Below, one piece after another: positions 1-9,437 of a DNA stretch of 64,000 nucleotides. The translations under genes were made by a program, and so were the position numbers. Below the pieces are notes generated by a model. That model had not been told where the DNA came from, made no database searches, and worked only from the letters and a program-made list of their open reading frames with translations. Source of the DNA: Chloranthus sessilifolius (Eukaryota; Streptophyta; Magnoliopsida; Chloranthales; Chloranthaceae); contig CM037596.1 in assembly GCA_021018995.1 (NCBI GenBank), positions 105,879,416 through 105,943,415 on the forward strand, written 5' to 3'. How positions within the stretch are numbered: the first letter of the stretch is position 1; each line of letters starts with the position of its first letter.

Positions 1-1516
1 CGATAATTTTGTAATAAATGATATTTGATTTTGTTGAATTTGTTGCATCTGTATATTTGAAATTCTTTTGACTATTAAGAATCTATTTTCGTCTGAAATT
101 GAACCTTTGAAAGTTGCATCGAATTTTCTGAAATATTAAACTCTTTGAAATTGAAATTCTGATTTGAAAAATAAGTATGAACACTGACTTTCTGAACTCA
201 GACTCTAAACCTTGAACTTCCGCTCACTGAACTCCCATTATTGATTTTTAAAAGTTGAACTTCGTCATTTACTATGAACTCTAAATCCGAATTCTAATAT
301 GTTTGAATATGAAAAATGAGTGGCGGAGAGGAGTTCAGTCTCCGAAGAGGGGTTGAGTCCCCGGGGTTTTTACTCTGTTTCTGCTATGGAATGCTTTGTT
401 TCGTCTATGGGATGTTTTGGCCCCTCGTTGATTGTGTTCCCTGATATGTTCTGTTCCCCGCTAAGGGATGATTTGATATGATATATTCTGTTCCCCGCTA
501 AGGGATGATTTGATATGATGTTTTGGTCACACATCGGTGATAAAGAGGAGTTGAGGCTTTGGGGTTTTTACTCTGTTTCCGCTATGGGATGCTTTGTTTC
601 TGATGCTATGATCCGATGTTTTGATGTATGATATTCTGATTCGTTCTGGTTCCGCTATGCTTTGATCCGATGTTCTGACCTGATCCGTTTTGTTTCCTCT
701 TCTAATCTGAATCGTTCTGTTTTCGCTTCTGATATGAATCGTATTGTTTCCGCTTATAACCTGATTCGTTCTATTTTCACTCATGATTTGATTTGCTCTA
801 TTTCCATACATGACATGATTAGTTCTATTTATGCTTAAGATTTTTTTATATGACACATTCTATACACTGCTTCTGTTCTCTGACATGACACGTTTTAATT
901 GTGATTTTGAAATAAGTATTGCTTCAGACTCCGTATTTGATATGAAAATTATTTTTGAATTCAGTCATTGAATCCATGCTTTGAATTGATAAGATATGAT
1001 CTTTGCATTGACTTTTCTCTATTGAGCTTAGACTGTTAGCTAATCCCGACTATACGTCACAAGTGTAGTTCTAGACCAGGGTCTGGAGCTTGAGAACGAC
1101 CCAGATTTACATGCCGGGAGACGAAGGTCTTCCACTTGAGGATTTCTACCTTAGATTTGGGGCGTGGACTGGGTATAGTGACTTTTGGATTTCGAGGTTT
1201 TGAACTTGGTACATCCACTTGTTTTGTAGAATGATAGAATTAGAGTTACACATGCTTTTGTATGCCACTGTTTAGGTGATGGTTGGCCATCACTAGTGAT
1301 TTATTTTAGTTTACTGCTCATGTTGGATATTAGAATAGAAATTTTAGTTTTTTCATATGTATATCTGCTTTGATTTTCGCACTGTATGGATGTACCAAGT
1401 AAAATCTGTATTCAGATTGTGTTTTGCGCTTTGGCGGTCCGAGTTTCTTCAGTGTGTTTAAATTTAAAGAAAAAAAAATCTCAGAAAATTGTGTTGGAAA
1501 AATTCGAGCTGTCACA
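1..1516 (+). mobile_element. Right part of a long LTR (fossil), cut by the window edge
   Basis: The segment ends at 1516 in GAGCTGTCACA, the terminal form seen at the 3' end of many plant Ty3/gypsy-type LTRs. Its mirror image (TGTGACAGC...) opens the minus-strand LTR at 48542. The left end lies outside the window, so length and target duplication cannot be judged. No gag or pol coding is visible. Bases about 360-840 are degenerate short tandem repeats around TTCTGTTTCCGCTATGG. LTR-fragment status is inferred from the end motif and texture. Confidence 0.5.
360..840. repeat. Degenerate tandem repeats inside the LTR
   Basis: Units of roughly 20-40 bp built on TTCTGTTTCCGCTATGGGATG and TGATCCGTTCTGTTT recur with much drift. 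The open frame on the minus strand here (527-856) only reads this repeat and is not taken as a gene. Confidence 0.6.
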
Positions 1517-1525
1517 ATATTACAT

Positions 1526-1600
1526 AACCTGCACGGACTTCAATGCATAGAAGTCCGTGCAAGTCATGCAGCCACACAGTTCTGTGGACTGCTATAATGC
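1526..1600. repeat. Small hairpin MITE, member of the GCACGGACTT family
   Basis: GCACGGACTT (1531) and AAGTCCGTGC (1551) form an inverted repeat around ATGCAT, followed by a tail CACACAGTTCTGTGGACTGC. A fuller relative with longer arms is at 31246-31340 and a half copy at about 32905-32945. Confidence 0.5.
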
Positions 1601-1611
1601 ACATGATAGGT

Positions 1612-1809
1612 CGATGCGAATCGGTATCTCAACTTGGTATCGGTATCGGTCGATACATATCGGGTATTAGTCAATACGGTATCGGTTTCAGCCGATACCT
1701 CTATTTTCTTTTCTTTTTTTTAAAAAGGGTGATACGTATCGATATTGGCCGAGTCGTATCGGTCCTCCATGGACCGATACTCGAGTTTGATACCGATTTT
1801 GACACCTTG
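1612..1809. mobile_element. GATACGTATC-family hAT-like MITE (left end eroded)
   Basis: The segment has repeated GGTATCGG/CCGATACC motifs and ends TTTTGACACCTTG, the family's terminal repeat. Better preserved copies with 8-bp target duplications are at 13888, 5442, 20652 and 31525. Confidence 0.55.
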
Positions 1810-1819
1810 CATATGATTC

Positions 1820-2214
1820 AAAGAAGTCAATTGTTTAAACATATAAAACCTAGGTTGATAAGGAAGAATCTTGGATTGTAAATACAGGGACCATTTTTCC
1901 AACAAACTCAAATCACACAATATCTCGCTGACATATACTTTATCTCGCCCAGCTCGGACGAGATGCCAAGATTGTCGAGATCTTGTATATCTCTGTGAGA
2001 TATGGTGTGATTTGAGGCCCCTAACGATTCACACTTAAATATACTGTCGGAGCCCGAGACGTCTCACCCAAGATGTCTCGTCTCGAGCGAGATTTCAAAC
2101 CATGCTATGAACTACCAGCTTGATGACTTGAATTGCTCAAATCGCCATACCACTATGTAGACAAATATTGGATGGTCATGCCATTAGTAGGTAAGGTGGT
2201 TGATCGTCTTAAAA
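1820..2214. other. Unassigned repeat-like intergenic DNA
   Basis: The stretch 1930-2100 is rich in TCTCG/CGAGA words (for example GTCTCGTCTCGAGCGAGATT), which looks like another eroded MITE. No clear ends and no coding potential were found. Confidence 0.35.
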
Positions 2215-3595
2215 TATAACCTTGCAAGTGTACAAGCTCGAATATACTAGGAAAAGTATAACGGTGTCGAACCACAAGGATTTTTCGTTTATCTAATCTA
2301 ACGCATGTCCTATCCTAATAAAAATTGTGTAAAATTAAGTATCCTAAAAAATTAAAATAAAAAGAAAATCTACAACAGTTTTAAAATAAGAGATAAGAAG
2401 GCAGTCTGGAATCTCTCTTGCATCTCAGACTCGTAAATAATAAACCCTATTTATTTCCTATGATGAGTCCCAGGTACTCCCGCTCTAAGCTACAAGCTCT
2501 ATCACATCGTATATAAATTGGACAAATCTAGACATCAAGGAATCATTACGCGTAACCAACTAAAACTACCTCACAAGGCTTAGTCCGTCGGCGAATATCC
2601 TATCTAATCCAACCTCAATCCCTACATGGCCACTAGGATTAAATTAGACAAAATTAAACCTTTACAGTTGCACATTCTCGATGACTCTCGGAACCTCTAA
2701 CATGCAATCGTACCATAAAATGGAATTTAAAAGAAAAATTGAAATAAAACTTTATTATATACTCATTTGAAAGTTACAAGAGATCTCAACCCAAAATCGT
2801 TTAGCCTCGCATCTATCAAAAGACTTTCATCATCACTTAATCGGTCTTCTCTCGATGATTACAATTAATCTCACTCTCTTTTAGAACTGAACTTAACCTA
2901 AGCCTACAAATACTCACGCCAAAACCCTTTAGAAAAGCTCTGTCGTCAGAATGACCTAAATCGAAACCTAGGATCCTTACTTATAGATGTATAAGATTCT
3001 AGAACAATTGTACACGGCAAGTATCTCAAGAGATCCCAAGAAATTAGTTCACTGAATAAGAATTCGGAGGAGATCTCAGGAGCCAGAAGAAATCCAGCTA
3101 GAAGAGCTAACTTCTCGTGTGAAAACTCCATTTCGACTGGTCGAGATTGAATCTCGACCAGTCGACCTTATGATTGTTATAGGTCGCACCTCACGCTTCT
3201 TTGATGGCTTCAGAATTAAAAACTTGACTGGTCAAACTCTGGTTTCGACCGGTCGAGATTGTAATTATATAATCTCTTTTTCTGCTCTGATCCATCTTGA
3301 CCAATCAATTTTATAACACCTGAAGCTCTGAGAATCTCGACCAGTTGAAATAGCCATTTTGACCGGTCGAAATGGACTCTTCTCCTTTCTCTCTGTTCTC
3401 TTCTAAGTAGCTCTATACTGAGCGATCTCGATCGATCAAAATGACCTTTTCAGCTGGCTTCCCTTGGTTTACTTGCCAATGTCTTGGGTTTCTCTTAACT
3501 TCGCTCTTTTAACCACTTTTACGTTAATCCGGCTTTTGCACCTGTTGCAACACAACATAAACTAAAAGCATCTATTAGTAGTTAAGCGAAAGCTA
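2215..3595. mobile_element. LTR-like element of the CTTGCAAGTG family (fossil)
   Basis: It begins ATAACCTTGCAAGTGTACAAG followed by GTGTCGAACCACAAGGAT. The solo LTR at 55871 starts with the same pattern (CCTTGCAAGTGCACAAG, then GTGTCGAACCCACAGG). The right boundary is uncertain and no target duplication was found. No coding sequence is recognisable. Its right third carries the TCGA-N4-TCGA palindromes at 3133-3439. Confidence 0.45.
3133..3439. repeat. Cluster of TCGA-N4-TCGA palindromes (CTGG/CCGG centres)
   Basis: Perfect or near palindromes start at 3133, 3154, 3224, 3245, 3297, 3337, 3359 and 3428: TCGACTGGTCGA, TCGACCAGTCGA, TTGACTGGTCAA, TCGACCGGTCGA, TTGACCAATCAA, TCGACCAGTTGA, TTGACCGGTCGA and TCGATCGATCAA. 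Three neighbouring pairs are 21-22 bp apart. Confidence 0.75.
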
Positions 3596-3839
3596 ACAAG
3601 ACCGAAATTTTGGTATATTTTATACCATTTTGGAGACCGATCAGTGGCCGCCATTTTGTCCTCCATCTTTACCAAATTATTTAAAACTAAATACTTCAAT
3701 AAGAGAGATATAATGGCCTGATATTAAATATCAGTCAATATAGAGTGGCCAAAATATGAACCCGAGATGTGTTTGGCCAAGATATCAAAATTGCCCTTTG
3801 AAAGGGCTTCGGCTTATATCACAATGGAAGGTTGACAAC

Positions 3840-4440
3840 ATAGTTTGAAATATCAGCCATAACCAAGGATCAAAATTTCGGCTAAAAACTGAAATTTTGG
3901 CCGAAATTTTGGATCCCATACAAATTTGGATCGAAATTTCAGTCTAAATTATTGTTTCGATGGGGACCGAAACCAATAATTTGGCTGAAATTTCAATCAT
4001 TTCGGCAAAAATTTTGATCCTTGGCCATGACTAATATATATTGGCCTATATGTATTGGACTAGGGCCCATCCGATATAATACACTCTCGTTATGATATGG
4101 GGTAAAATATTAGGTCAAACAGCGGTCCATATCTAATCATATCAGCTCGTAACGGGTCATGTGTATCCAATATGGCAGGATATAATATCAAAAATGTACT
4201 TTGGGGATTTTATTTTATTTTATATTTTTATATAATTTTTAATATTTTAATATATAAAAAGCGCTTGATTATCCACCGATTTAGCTGTTTCGTATCCGAT
4301 ATATCTGATTTAGCCTATACGAATGCGTGTGTTCTTCACAAATGTATTGGGCGTATATAACGCTACCCATAAAAAAAGAGTTACATTTTTAATATTTTAA
4401 AATAAGAAAATGCTTTAAAATTGGCCAATTTGGGCGATAC
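3840..4440. mobile_element. GATATGTATTGG-family MITE, interrupted by a smaller MITE
   Basis: CATAGTTTGAAATATCAGCC followed by ATATATTGGCCTATATGTATTGG matches the family at 18115 and 63595. It is split by the 160-bp element at 3864-4023. The right end is vague: bases 4080-4440 hold GATATG-type words but no crisp terminus. Confidence 0.4.
3864..4023. mobile_element. CAAGGATC-family hAT-like MITE, 160 bp
   Basis: The terminal inverted repeat is CAAGGATCAAAATTTCGG...AATTTTTGATCCTTG. It is flanked by an 8-bp target duplication, GCCATAAC (3856-3863) and GCCATGAC (4024-4031), with one mismatch. The 8-bp duplication is the hAT hallmark. The interior is made of GAAATTT/AAATTTC words and has no coding capacity. 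Confidence 0.85.
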
Positions 4441-4476
4441 TTACCTGATATATCCGATACGTGACGGTCTTACCTG

Positions 4477-4559
4477 GATAAGGGTCATAAAAGAGGGCAA
4501 TGAAAGAAGATGACTGGATAAGGCAAGCGGGAAATAAACACCTCTCATCAAGGATAAGG
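4477..4559 (+). promoter_or_regulatory. Three I-box (GATAAGG) motifs upstream of TPT
   Basis: GATAAGG occurs at 4477-4483, 4517-4523 and 4553-4559, at 40- and 36-bp intervals and 290-370 bp before the TPT start codon. GATAAG is the I-box core of light-regulated plant promoters, bound by MYB-like factors. The motifs are seen directly. Their role in light induction of TPT is inferred from gene identity and position. Confidence 0.55.
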
Positions 4560-4599
4560 CCACCCGGTCCCCCAAACACCGAAAAAAAAAATTTATCCA

Positions 4600-4771
4600 C
4601 TACTGGCGCACGTTAGCCCAGTCACTCGTTCTCACGAATAAAGATCATAGTTTAGCGCCTTAGCGGTTTAGACAACCGCCAAAAAAACAATCGGGGCAGG
4701 ATAAAACCATCCCCTACTGGCGCACGTTAGCACCGTACCTCGTTCTCACGAATAAAGATCATAGTTTAGCG
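4600..4771 (+). repeat. 58-bp module present twice in the TPT upstream region
   Basis: Copies at 4600-4657 and 4714-4771 both begin CTACTGGCGCACGTTAGC, continue CTCGTTCTCACGAATAAAG and end ATAGTTTAGCG, with only a few differences. Each has an ACGT core (GCGCACGTTAG). The spacing is 114 bp start to start. This could be duplicated promoter or 5'UTR sequence; the transcription start is not visible. Confidence 0.7.
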
Positions 4772-4848
4772 TTTAGCCAACCAAAAAACCAAAATAAAAA
4801 GAAATAAAAAAACAAAAACCATCGCAGAACCAAACTCCTCTCTTGGAA

Positions 4849-5114
4849 ATGGAGTCGAAAGTAATTTCCGGCGCGGTCTCCGGCACACTCCGGCTGAAAA
4901 AACCGACGATCTTAACCAACGCTTACATCAGCATTCCGGCGAGATCAAACAGATCCGTCGGAGATGGCGGGAATCTCATTTGGGGGAGACAGCTCCGGCC
5001 GAATTTGCTGCTCGAGAAATCGTCTCCGATTAGAATGGTCCCCGGGAACCGTGGGATTCTACGGCCGATTTGCGCGGCCGATTCGGCATCGGCCGATGGA
5101 AGCGACTCCGCCGG
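4849..5114 (+). CDS. TPT: TPT exon 1 (transit peptide)
   Basis: Codons 1-88 plus two bases, [12 protein letters not shown]... to DGSDSA. The donor is GG|GTGAGG. It encodes the chloroplast transit peptide, with few acidic residues before residue 45. Cleavage probably falls in the stretch before [10 protein letters not shown], by analogy with other TPTs. Confidence 0.95.
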
Positions 5115-7513
5115 GTGAGGTCCGTTTCCTCTTTGTTTTCTTTTTGTTTAACTCGGTTGGTGGAGAGTGTCAGATTCCGGCTAACTTTTTCTGACGGTTT
5201 TCAGGGAAGCGAAGGTTGCTCCGGTAAGTTTTGTGGCGAAGTATCCAGCACTCGTAACTGGTTTCTTCTTCTTCATGTGGTGCGTTATTTATTTATTTAT
5301 TTATTTTTGATGAATCATGTGGTGCGTTATTTATGTTATTCTTATTGTCTTTTCCTAGATTACGCTCAGTGTGAAGTACGCATGGTCTAATTATATAATT
5401 TTCTAATACTATCTTAAGAACTGTTTATTAATGGATCCGATCATGCCTCAAAAATTCGGAAAACTCGTAGGTATCGTCCAACTTTAAAACCGATACAGAT
5501 ACGTATCGGCTCCGGATGATCCTCCGGTATTTTGATATTCCCTATGGAAGGCACTGGTACAGCACCTTAAATGTACCAGTAACCCCCAAAACCGATACGT
5601 ATCGGATGATAAGTATCAATTCCAGACGATATTTTGGCCCATAGATCAGATTTAAGTAAGGGAGTCATTACTTGCTCATGCTTTTCAAGTGATTGCACCT
5701 TGGGTAGAAAGAGAGAGGTCTAGAGAGAGGAAGGTGGATAGAGAGAGAAGCATAGAGAATTTTCTCTTGCGGCATACGCGTATTTGGTCTGTCGGAGGAG
5801 GAAAGCATTGATCACCTATTCCTTCATTGCTACTACTCCAGGAACATTAGGTCACCTACTTTTTTATGATTTGGGGCCAAGTGAGTGCTGCCTAAGCCGT
5901 GCGATTAGCAAGTTGGAAGCTAGTTCCTGATAAAAATTGGCTCCAGAGGATAAAATTTGTGGAATATAATCCCTCTTAAAGCCTTTCAGATTCTATAAAC
6001 AGAAAAGAATTGCATAATTTTTGGAGACAAGCCGGTTCCTGTTCATCAGATTTCTTCGAAGATCTTTCCCATATCCATTTTGAAGGATTCTCATCCAAAG
6101 CCTTTGTATATGTGTCTGAGTAGTATTTCTTTATTATTTTGTCCAAGAGGAATAGTCCTTTTAATTCTATCAATCATTTTAGAGTGCCCTTATCTTGAAT
6201 ATCATTAAAAAAAATTTGATTGTTTGGTATTACACCAATGAGTAACTCACAATTCGAAACATTTCTTAAATGAAAGAGAAATCTATGAGGAGAACAATAC
6301 TAAAAATGCAAGATATGAGAATGGGAGGGGAGTTTCAAAAGGATTGACCCGTACTCTATTGAAGATTCCAACATGAATTGAATTATTATTAGAGACAACC
6401 TTTCTTTGTGCGCTTTGTGAGAGCCCTGATCTTTGGGTGTTGCTTATGGTGGGAGAGAGAGAGAGAGAGAATTGTAGAAAGGGAATAGTTGGGGAGAGAG
6501 AGACACGTGAGAGAGAACAGTGAAGAGAGAGAGAACGACAGAGACTGGTGGAGAGACAATGAGAGAGAGAGAGAGAGAGTTGGGCCTAAATTGAAAGTGC
6601 AATCTTTTTAATTGTTGGTGCAACTACATAAAGCATATGCAAGGACAGGTTTTAGTTAATTTGGTATAATCACTTAAAAAAAGTGTGCAAGTAATGACTC
6701 CATTTAAATAATATTATATTATTAATAGTTTAAGATGTGGGCAATCTATACTAACAAATTAATAATATTATATCATACAATGAAGGATAATGAGCCTAAA
6801 ATCACACTTTTGTGAGATTTGTTAAAGTTTAATCCTACTTCAGGTATTCATAGCCTCATTTCTCTTCTAAGATCTTGAACTTTCTACTCATTGTTAATTG
6901 GTTTTGAGATGAATGTTCAAATTTATATCATGGATGGTAGGAGAACAGACATTTAAACTATCCAATTGGTGTACTCTAATACTAACGGTTGTTATCGTTT
7001 TTATGGCTAACATTAACATCGACTAATAGCAGTACCACATTTTAGATTGAGAAGATACATAGCATGATATTGAATCACCATTTAATAACATTTAGGTGTT
7101 TAAGTGACGGCCTCAGGAGCGACGGAGCCATTATTCTATTATTAATAGGGCGCCTCTATTTGCACCCATCTAAGGGAATCCCTGATGAAAGCCATTGACT
7201 GTTTTGAATGAGACGATGAAAAGCATTTCTCATCCAAATCTTCCCTACAATTGATCTTGAAAACATGGAAGTACCATCATTCTTTTTATTCTACATTTCC
7301 AAAAAGTGACCCAAAAATCATATTTGGGCGTAATATGTGCCGCAAACGCACTGAAAACCCACTAATGGGTTGCCACAATGATCTAGCGACTTGGGTTTCG
7401 CCCCAACGTCATGGGTTCAAAACCGAATCCCCTCCTCATATACGGGTGTATCGAAGAGAGGTGGGGGCATGCACCCGTAGGGATTAGTCTATGCCCAAAC
7501 TTGGGAACCCAAC

Positions 7514-7565
<52 letters not shown>

Positions 7566-9351
7566 ACAAGATTTTTGGGTCACTTCTTTACCATGTGTCG
7601 CATAGAATCAAAATTGACCGTCCAATGATACATATATACTAAGGTTATTCTGTGAATGATTGGGAAGAAAAACAACTCTATGGTCGTAGTCAATGATCTT
7701 TCGACTGTGTGCCTTTAGAGATTTGGTGAGTGCAAATAGAGGTACCGTTTATTAATATGTGTGTGGATACATTAATTGATGTGTAGTATTAATTTTAGGG
7801 AGCCATTACTTGCACACGCTTTTCAAGTGATTGCACCGAATTTAAAAGAAAGACTTGTAAGTTTGGCGACCTCTACCATGTGAAAGTACCATCTAAGTTG
7901 TTTGATTTGAAGGCCATGATTTAAAGATTTCAATTGCAAAAGATTAGAAGAAAATATAATTTTCATCATTTGATTAAATGGAGTCAAAGATTATTATATA
8001 ATTCAACAGTTGACTATAATAGATCATATGACAAGTATCATGTTTTGCCTCAATTTTATGTATCAGAGATCTATTGATCATGAACTTCAAATCAGACGGC
8101 CTATATTATATTTTCACATATCACATGTCCTTAAAATACCAATTTTTTCTTTAAATGAGGTGCAACGTGTGCAAATCATGACTCTCTTAATTTTATCATT
8201 TTGGTGTTTCAAAGACCTCAACCTTATTTCCTACCCTTTCCCTCTCTCACTTGTGTTATTAATGTCTCTTATTTCTTTAGACTTTCAAGGTCAATTTTTT
8301 AAAAAAATAAAAAGACTTCCAAGGTCTTAATACTTTTTTAGTAATTGGTGTGCACAGGGTATACAAGTGGTGTGTGATAAGTAATTTTATTAACTAATGT
8401 ACAATTAGTATTAGCAAAATTTACCAAATTGCATCATTTTTATAGTGACTGTACTGCCCCTATGCACTTGCAGGTACTTTCTAAACGTAATCTTCAACAT
8501 ACTCAACAAGAAGATCTACAACTATTTCCCATACCCTTAGTACGTTCTAATTTATTTAATGATTTTTTTTCTTCTTTAATTAAGGGTGTAAGATTATATA
8601 GTTTTGCTTAGTGCGTAAGTTAGCATAAGGGGTCCTGATTTTAGGCAATTTGCAGTTTCGTTTCGGTGGTGCATTTGGGCGTGGGCGTAGTGTACTGTTT
8701 GGTTAGCTGGGCCGTTGGCCTCCCTAAGCGCGCTGTAAGTAATATTAGCACGTGTAAAACGTGCAGATAATATATATTTTTATTTGCTATTTTCCAAACA
8801 AAAATAATTTTTTAAAAATGTGAAAATAATTAGTATTGCTTGATTCTACCATAGTTTTAAATTTATAAATAATTAATTTCCCAATAATTAAATTGAACAT
8901 GTGAAAGTGGAACCAATTACTTTAGTAGAGTTGGTATGAGGTGCCCGAACAGTTCATCAAGAGCGGCGCACTGGTCCATTTTCCTCCATTAACCTCAGGA
9001 GATGCATGGGAGCTCCCTACTTATATTTTGGCAACTCTTACGACCACAATCAAGGTATCAAAAATCAGCCGATTCCGATATGTATTAATTTTTTGACTAA
9101 CCGATACGTATTGGCACCGATATGTATCAGTCCTTCAATTCAGTATCGATATTCGTATCGGCTAATACGTATCGGTTTGAGCTGAGACATGATTTTTTTT
9201 TTTTTTGTTTCGAAAGGGTCGATCCATATCGGCCGATTCGTATCAGTCCTTCATAGATTGATACTCAATACGGAAACCGATTTTGATACCTTGACCACAC
9301 CTAAAAAGGTTATACCCACACCACTAAAGGGTATTCATCCACATTTTAAAT

Positions 9352-9437
<86 letters not shown>

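Larger units (their letters stand above)
5660..6702. mobile_element. MULE-like element carrying a LINE fragment
   Basis: Terminal inverted repeats are GGGAGTCATTACTTGC...GCAAGTAATGACTCCA. The flanks are TTTAAGTAA (5651-5659) and TTTAAATAA (6703-6711), a 9-bp duplication with one mismatch, as made by Mutator-like transposases. No transposase is visible. The interior holds a LINE ORF2 3' relic (about 5770-6170) and GA-rich microsatellite sequence (about 6450-6580). Confidence 0.75.
7138..7752. mobile_element. Foldback MITE (ACGATGGAGATC family) interrupted by a SINE
   Basis: The ends are GGGCGCCTCTATTTGCACCC (7148) and GAGTGCAAATAGAGGTACC near 7745. The two halves are imperfect reverse complements (left TTGACTGTTTTGAATGAGACG, right end ATGGTCGTAGTCAATGATC). 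TTATTAATA flanks both sides, a 9-bp duplication. The family recurs about a dozen times in this window. Confidence 0.7.

Noticed and set aside
527-856. 109-codon minus-strand frame rich in NRTNQI
   Set aside because: It reads degenerate short tandem repeats within an LTR and has no recognisable domain.
4843-4848. TPT start two codons upstream (TTG)
   Set aside because: TTG is not a normal plant start. ATG at 4849 has G at -3 and +4 and begins a typical transit peptide.
7383-7605. Frames containing IYIYIY runs (also at 9189-9553)
   Set aside because: These are translations of (TA)n microsatellites.
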